NCBI GenBank assembly: GCA_013180625.2
Contig: SNVD02007530.1
Location: 124,001 to 188,000, forward strand
Direction: 5' to 3'
DNA from: Boswellia sacra
Lineage: Eukaryota; Streptophyta; Magnoliopsida; Sapindales; Burseraceae
DNA: 64,000 nt
Part shown: one piece after another, positions 61,420 through 64,000 of the stretch
How the letters are laid out: the number at the start of each line of letters is the position of its first letter
Position numbering within the stretch: the stretch's first letter is position 1
The notes under the pieces: generated by a model
Database searches by the model: none
Seen by the model: the letters and a program-made list of their open reading frames with translations, nothing else
Told to the model about the DNA's origin: nothing
Made by a program: the position numbers and the translations under genes

Positions 61420-61998
61420 CTACCGATTGCGCTCCATTGGCAAGGGCCTATTAAACCCACCTCTTCTATTCATATACTGTCTCGGCTGCCGCTTCGTCAC
61501 AGCCCTAACTCCACTCACATCGGCGCCCGGCACTGGCTTCCCTTTCGTCGAATCGAACCCAACTGGAATCCCTAACTTCTTCATCATTTCAATCTCATCC
61601 TCATCAAAGCCATTATCATTCTCATCACTGTCGTTCTCATTAAAGTTTTCGCTGCCTTTCTTTTGCTGCTGTTCCTTCGCAATTTCGTCGACGAAATCCG
61701 ACACCGCCTTTTGCTGGTCTTTATCTTCGGTGGAGTGTCGGTGACGCTTCCGTGGCGGGGTTTCGGGGGAGGCAGTTCGGTGCCGGTGGTGGCGGTGAGA
61801 CCGCTCGGGGGATCGCTTGTGACGCGAACGCGAACGGTCAGGCGTGCGCGAACGGGACCGCTTGCTTCGAGTTCTCTCCCTTTCTCTATCTCGGTCGCGC
61901 TCTTCTTTCTCTCGGCGTCTTTCTCTTTCTCGATCTCTGTCCCGGTCGCGTTCACGTTCGCGATAGTCTCGGTCGCGAGGGCGATCACGGTCGCCCAT
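61420..61998 (-). CDS. SNRNP27: U4/U6.U5 tri-snRNP 27 kDa protein (SNRNP27-like)
   Basis: Spliceosomal protein of the tri-snRNP that affects 5' splice-site choice during activation. 192 aa in one exon. Residues 1 to about 90 are Arg-Asp, Arg-Glu and Arg-Ser repeats, ending RHRTASPETPPRKRHRH. The middle is acidic (SENFNENDSDENDNGFDEDE). The C-terminus is the conserved SNRNP27 motif: EMMKKLGIPVGFDSTKGKPV, then QYMNRRGGFNRPL. The Met of QYMN, which in worm snrp-27 changes splice-site choice when altered, is present. Start: MGDRDRP at 61998; the frame is open further upstream but without ATG. The + strand frames opposite are shadows of the repetitive Arg codons. Confidence 0.92.
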   Translation of the reverse strand: MGDRDRPRDRDYRERERDRDRDRERERRREKEERDRDRERERTRSKRSRSRTPDRSRSRHKRSPERSHRHHRHRTASPETPPRKRHRHSTEDKDQQKAVSDFVDEIAKEQQQKKGSENFNENDSDENDNGFDEDEIEMMKKLGIPVGFDSTKGKPVPGADVSGVRAVTKRQPRQYMNRRGGFNRPLPMERNR

Positions 61999-62983
61999 GA
62001 CGTGTTTGTCGAATTGTGTCTGCGACGTAGCCTTGGAATTCAAGGAGAGGGAATTCTACTAAAATTTTGGCTTATCAACAACACTAGTTTGCTTAATGTG
62101 TTAGTTAATGAGTCAGAGCCTCATTCATATTTATCGCGTAGCTTAATTACGTTAGAATTAGTTTAACCTATTAAGTATTAATTAATTAATGTTAATGAAA
62201 TAAATCGAGCAACTAATACTCCCGTAATATAAAAGAAGGGTGAGGCTGTTCTGTTTGGACTGAAAGTTTTAATTAACACGGACACACATCTTTTTGGTTA
62301 AATTTTTTATTACAAGATTGTCCTTGGATAAATTTACAAGCAAGGACACTAAAGCCCAATTACGTTAATTTTTTTTTTTTTTTAACCTCCCCCCAGGCCG
62401 CCACCCCTAGCCCCATCATGTAACTCTTCGACAAATGTATGAAGCCTCCGCCACGTGTTTTCACCAAAAACTAGTCCAGAACAATCCTATTTTAAGTGGC
62501 ACGCTAAACAACTTTCATCGTCAATTAACCATTTTTTAGAGGTTGTATTTTTTTATGAATTTAGTATTTTTATTTTTAATTAAATTTAGAAATATGTAGT
62601 TGATTTTGAATTATTTTGAATTTTGAAAAGAATACGTGGTTGAGATTGAATATAAATTACATTGAAAAATATGTAACACAGAAAACAGGATTTAGATTTA
62701 TAAAAGAGCAGAGTGTATAGTTTCTACTTTCTGAATCAAATGAGATTGTAAGAGGAAGAAAGAAAAGGATTCTAAACAATGAACAATGACTAGAGTTGAG
62801 TTAGATCGATTGAGAGAAAATTATTTGAACTATTATGATCTTAGTATAAACCTCGGAGCAAATGATCCTTGCAACCAGAATTTTGGGCGTGCAATTAGAA
62901 AAGAAGAGAGAATATTCATTGAAAGCCGTGACGGGAAGGTAGTGGTTGAAGCGGGATTGAAATGACAGAAAGCGTCTTAAATA
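61999..62983. other. SNRNP27 promoter and AT-rich flank
   Basis: The promoter of the - strand SNRNP27 gene should lie within the first few hundred bases. There is a T run and a C-rich stretch at about 62370-62410 (cctccccccaggccgccaccc) and a CACGTG at about 62452. I see no other gene. Confidence 0.4.
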
Positions 62984-63151
62984 ATAATACTACACTAATA
63001 ACTCATTTATAATCAACTTTTCTTACAATCTAAGTTAGTAAAATCTTAATAGAGATATAATTACCTTTATTCATTTATTTTCTCCGGTAAATATTTAGGA
63101 ATTCAAATTATAAGAAGAGTTGGTTATAAATGAAATATAGGTGTAGCATTA
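62984..63151. mobile_element. MITE with about 44-bp TAATGCTACAC-type terminal inverted repeats
   Basis: The left end (taatactacactaataactc..., then atttataatcaacttttctt) and the reverse complement of the right end (TAATGCTACACCTATATTTC..., then ATTTATAACCAACTCTTCTT) align over about 44 bp with few differences. The whole element is about 168 bp and non-coding. No firm target-site duplication is seen. It belongs to a family that also seems present at 16131 and, more distantly, at 27841. Confidence 0.7.
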
Positions 63152-63892
63152 CTCATGACTTAAACATAAAGCATAAAAGGTTTTTCTGTTTAAAAAATGG
63201 ATTGATAGTTATTATTTAGTGGGTCTATAGATTGAGATGATGGGTTTACTTAGAAAAATATACGTCTATAAAATTTATTTTATATATAGTCATATTTGTA
63301 ATTAGAATGAGTTTGTAAATTAACAATTATTTTTTTAAAATTTTAGAGTGGGTTTATTGAGTAAATGTGTGTGTTAATAAAAAAGATGGGAGCAAATAGC
63401 CCCACCCGTAGAAAAATAACCAAAACAAAAAATATATAGACATATATAACAACTTCAGGTTGAGATGATATTTGCAAGTAACTAATTCACTTCTGGAACT
63501 TGAGTTTATTTTTAATAACCAATAACTATTCCTTCTTGGTCATCGTGGAGATCTGGCCATTTATAGTTAAGTTGGAGTATGATTTGATCGTTGGAGGGTC
63601 TTCATTGGCATCCCTAATCGTTCCTTAATCCTTGGCAATCACCCACCTCTTATCAACTCGAATTCCATTAATATACGTTAATTAATGTAGGAAGTAGAAG
63701 ATATCTTCTAAACTTTATAGGAATATTTTAACATTTTACTAAAAGATGTAGAACAAGATGTCAAATTATGTAGCAAACCAGTTAGACAGTTCCAAATGAT
63801 TGTCGAGCAATTAAAGAGGAGATTTTCGATCAGAGTGATTAAAATTTGGGAAAGTATAAATTATAGTTGACTATTGGGATTGTATGGGAAAT
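63152..63892. other. AT-rich intergenic DNA
   Basis: No gene or clear element is seen between the two MITEs at the right end of the window. Confidence 0.45.
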
Positions 63893-64000
63893 AGGGGTGG
63901 GAATACGGGTAGACGAGTCGTGTTCGTGTCGTGTCAAGCTATGACACGACGAAAATTAATCAAACCCAAACACGACCCATTTAATATTCGTGTCAAAAAT
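63893..64000. mobile_element. MITE cut off by the window end
   Basis: Begins aggggtgggaatacgggt and runs into gtcgtgttcgtgtcgtgtc, atgacacgacg and cgacccatttaatattcgtg. This is a very common plant non-autonomous DNA transposon start with inner CGTGTCGTGTC palindromes. The other end lies outside the window. Confidence 0.65.

Noticed and set aside
61663..62166. Long + strand frames opposite SNRNP27
   Set aside because: They are shadows of the RS/RD/RE-rich - strand gene: repeated Arg codons keep the opposite frames open. No domain is seen.

Overview
This window is nuclear DNA of a flowering plant, almost certainly a eudicot. It is AT-rich. Its genes have GT-AG introns, and their products match plant families: an AINTEGUMENTA-like AP2 factor, a VIN3-like Polycomb factor, an organellar PPR protein and a Rubisco small subunit. 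Plant retrotransposons and MITEs fill the spaces. A woody eudicot such as Citrus would fit, but I cannot prove the species.

Six intact genes can be read. (1) RPA32 (RPA2), + strand, 447-6466, ten exons, 268 aa, with a fused E2F site and telo-box about 80 bp upstream. (2) An AIL5/PLETHORA5-type double-AP2 factor, + strand, 17134-20167, nine exons including a 9-nt exon, 552 aa. (3) A VIN3-like/VEL protein closest to VIL2/VEL1, + strand, 48068-53870, four coding exons, 734 aa. (4) An intronless PLS-class PPR protein of the E/E+ type, + strand, 54590-56158, 522 aa. (5) A Rubisco small subunit of divergent, probably 'T' (trichome) type, + strand, 57108-57931, 169 aa. (6) A single-exon SNRNP27-like RS-rich tri-snRNP protein, - strand, 61420-61998, 192 aa. 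They are ordinary nuclear genes with no shared pathway or operon logic. Genes 3 to 6 form a compact block, while PLT5 sits alone between about 10 kb and 11 kb of gene-poor DNA.

The most structured region is 31.2-38.9 kb, which holds three nested layers. The oldest is a decayed fragment of a plant intracellular Ras-group LRR (PIRL-like) gene. It was split by a Copia LTR retrotransposon at 31423-38414 (TSD atatc, PBS for initiator tRNA-Met, gag, protease, integrase, RT and RNase H, all with stops or frameshifts). That element was then split by a 1,668-bp solo LTR at 33480-35147 (TG...CA, TSD gaaag), which carries an internal array of 65-bp tandem repeats. A second solo LTR, probably Ty3/gypsy, lies at 11412-12817 (TSD gtaac/gcaac).

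The rest holds small non-autonomous elements: MITEs near 16.1, 27.8, 43.6, 51.4, 63.0 and 63.9 kb, and tRNA-derived SINE-like pieces near 4.9, 8.1, 9.95, 14.6 and 40.2 kb. There are also AT and CT microsatellites and long AT-rich stretches in which I see no gene. I found no CRISPR array, rRNA gene, functional tRNA gene or clearly new multi-gene system. The best leads are the composite RPA2 promoter element, the unusual Rubisco small subunit, the nested PIRL/Copia/solo-LTR locus, and the family of 'TAATGCTACAC'-ended MITEs.
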